DNA from: Rhizobium rhizogenes NBRC 13257
GTDB taxonomy: Bacteria; Pseudomonadota; Alphaproteobacteria; Rhizobiales; Rhizobiaceae
Assembly (NCBI RefSeq): GCF_000696095.1
Contig: NZ_BAYX01000012.1
Span: forward strand, 124,001 to 188,000
Reading direction: 5' to 3'
DNA: 64,000 nucleotides
The notes below the pieces were generated by a model. The model saw nothing but the letters and a program-made list of their open reading frames with translations, ran no database searches and was not told the DNA's origin. This document shows positions 63,596 to 64,000 of this stretch, one piece after another. The translations under genes and the position numbers were made by a program. Each line of letters opens with the position of its first letter. Within the stretch, counting starts at the first letter, position 1.

Positions 63596-63893
63596 AGCAA
63601 TCCTCGCGGACAGCATCACCGGGTCCACTTTCTCGCATAACCAACGGCACGTATTTAGTCCAGCCTGTGGCTATATCGGTCAGCACCACAAAGCTGCCGG
63701 ACGACGAGCTCCCGGAATGAGCCACAAAGTCAACCTCGACATATCCGATTTTCCGTCTTGCAAAAACTCAGCGCCTCAACATCTCAGCGGCGCTGACGAC
63801 GCTTAGCGATGTTCGAGCGCCGCGATCATTAGGCGCCACTCCACGTTGTTTGCCCGCTTTCTAGGGCTGAAGCAAGTTTGACCCGTATCGCGC
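63596..63893. other. Non-coding stretch at the right end
   Basis: About 300 bases. The plus frame runs on to 63720 past the recombinase fragment without protein character. No gene, repeat or promoter can be supported. Confidence 0.4.
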
Positions 63894-64000
63894 TCAGGCG
63901 CTCCAAAATCGTCGAAGCGCGGACTTGAGCCTGTCATTCTCCTCACGGAGCTTTACGATCATGAGGCGCTTCAGACGACGGTTTTCCGCCTCGACAGCAG
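63894..64000 (-). CDS. C-terminal end of a SyrB-like/transposon-associated coiled-coil protein (partial)
   Basis: The last 34 codons of a reverse-strand gene entering from the right edge: VEAENRRLKRLMIVKLREEN then DRLKSALRRFWSA and stop. The Leu/Glu/Arg heptads are a coiled coil, very like the end of SyrB-type rhizobial regulators and of small IS-encoded proteins. Too little is present to choose between them. Confidence 0.55.
   Translation of the reverse strand, partial: AVEAENRRLKRLMIVKLREENDRLKSALRRFWSA

Noticed and set aside
1..64000. T-DNA borders, overdrive, repABC origin, opine synthase genes
   Set aside because: I looked for the border core (TGGCAGGATATAT-type) and for Rep/Par proteins by eye and found none; the window appears to lie wholly in the vir and accessory part of the plasmid.
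1..64000. CRISPR arrays, tRNA and rRNA genes
   Set aside because: No regularly spaced repeats and no recognisable cloverleaf or rRNA stretch were seen.

Overview
The window is most of the virulence (vir) region of an Agrobacterium/Rhizobium tumour-inducing (Ti-type) plasmid, with a plasmid-maintenance and defence region beside it. The vir operons are in the usual order: virE3-E2-E1, virD5-D4-D3-D2-D1, virC1-C2 divergent from virD, then virG, virB11 to virB1, virA, virK, virF and virH2-H1. Family landmarks fall at their classical positions: VirD2 Tyr29, VirA His474, the VirG phospho-acceptor Asp, VirB11 Lys175 in its Walker A, VirB9 Cys262, VirB7 Cys15 and Cys24, and a 74-residue mature VirB2 pilin. 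Because virE2, virE3 and virF are all present, this is a Ti-type layout and not the GALLS type of some Ri plasmids. No T-DNA border, repABC origin or rRNA/tRNA gene was seen.

Region by region: 1-1.5 kb holds a partial DeoR-type repressor and a cupin. From 1.8 to 31.4 kb is the core vir regulon. VirA/VirG sense plant signals, VirC/VirD1/VirD2 process T-DNA, VirB1-B11 plus VirD4 form the type IV secretion system, and VirE2, VirE3, VirD5 and a large VirD3-like protein are translocated effectors. A decayed pRiA4b ORF-3 gene lies between virB and virA. From 31.4 to 38.6 kb are virK, virF, an IS110-family remnant and the two virH cytochrome P450 genes. Candidate vir boxes lie upstream of virE, virC/virD, virB, virA, virH and, weakly, virF and virG.

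From 38.8 to 52.8 kb is a GC-rich stability/defence island: IetA-IetS (AAA ATPase and subtilisin-like protease, known as a Ti-plasmid toxin-antitoxin/incompatibility pair and an anti-phage system) with a frameshifted third gene, a Gabija pair (gajA, gajB), an AddAB-like helicase-nuclease pair, and an HsdM-HNH chimeric remnant. From 53 to 57.8 kb are two exported hydrolases (an M20 amidohydrolase and a nitrilase-fold protein), an unrecognised membrane protein and an M20 remnant. From 58 to 61.5 kb is a maintenance module: a ScpB-like protein, a DUF1403 protein, VapBC and a tyrosine recombinase, with a perfect palindrome in the divergent promoter region.

The most striking observation is at 62.0-63.2 kb. 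A second, divergent VirF-like F-box effector gene, with its own vir-box-like element and an arginine-rich C-terminal secretion signal, sits inside the broken halves of a second copy of the tyrosine recombinase. It looks like an effector cassette carried into a recombinase gene about 27 kb from virF. The window ends in a partial SyrB-like gene.
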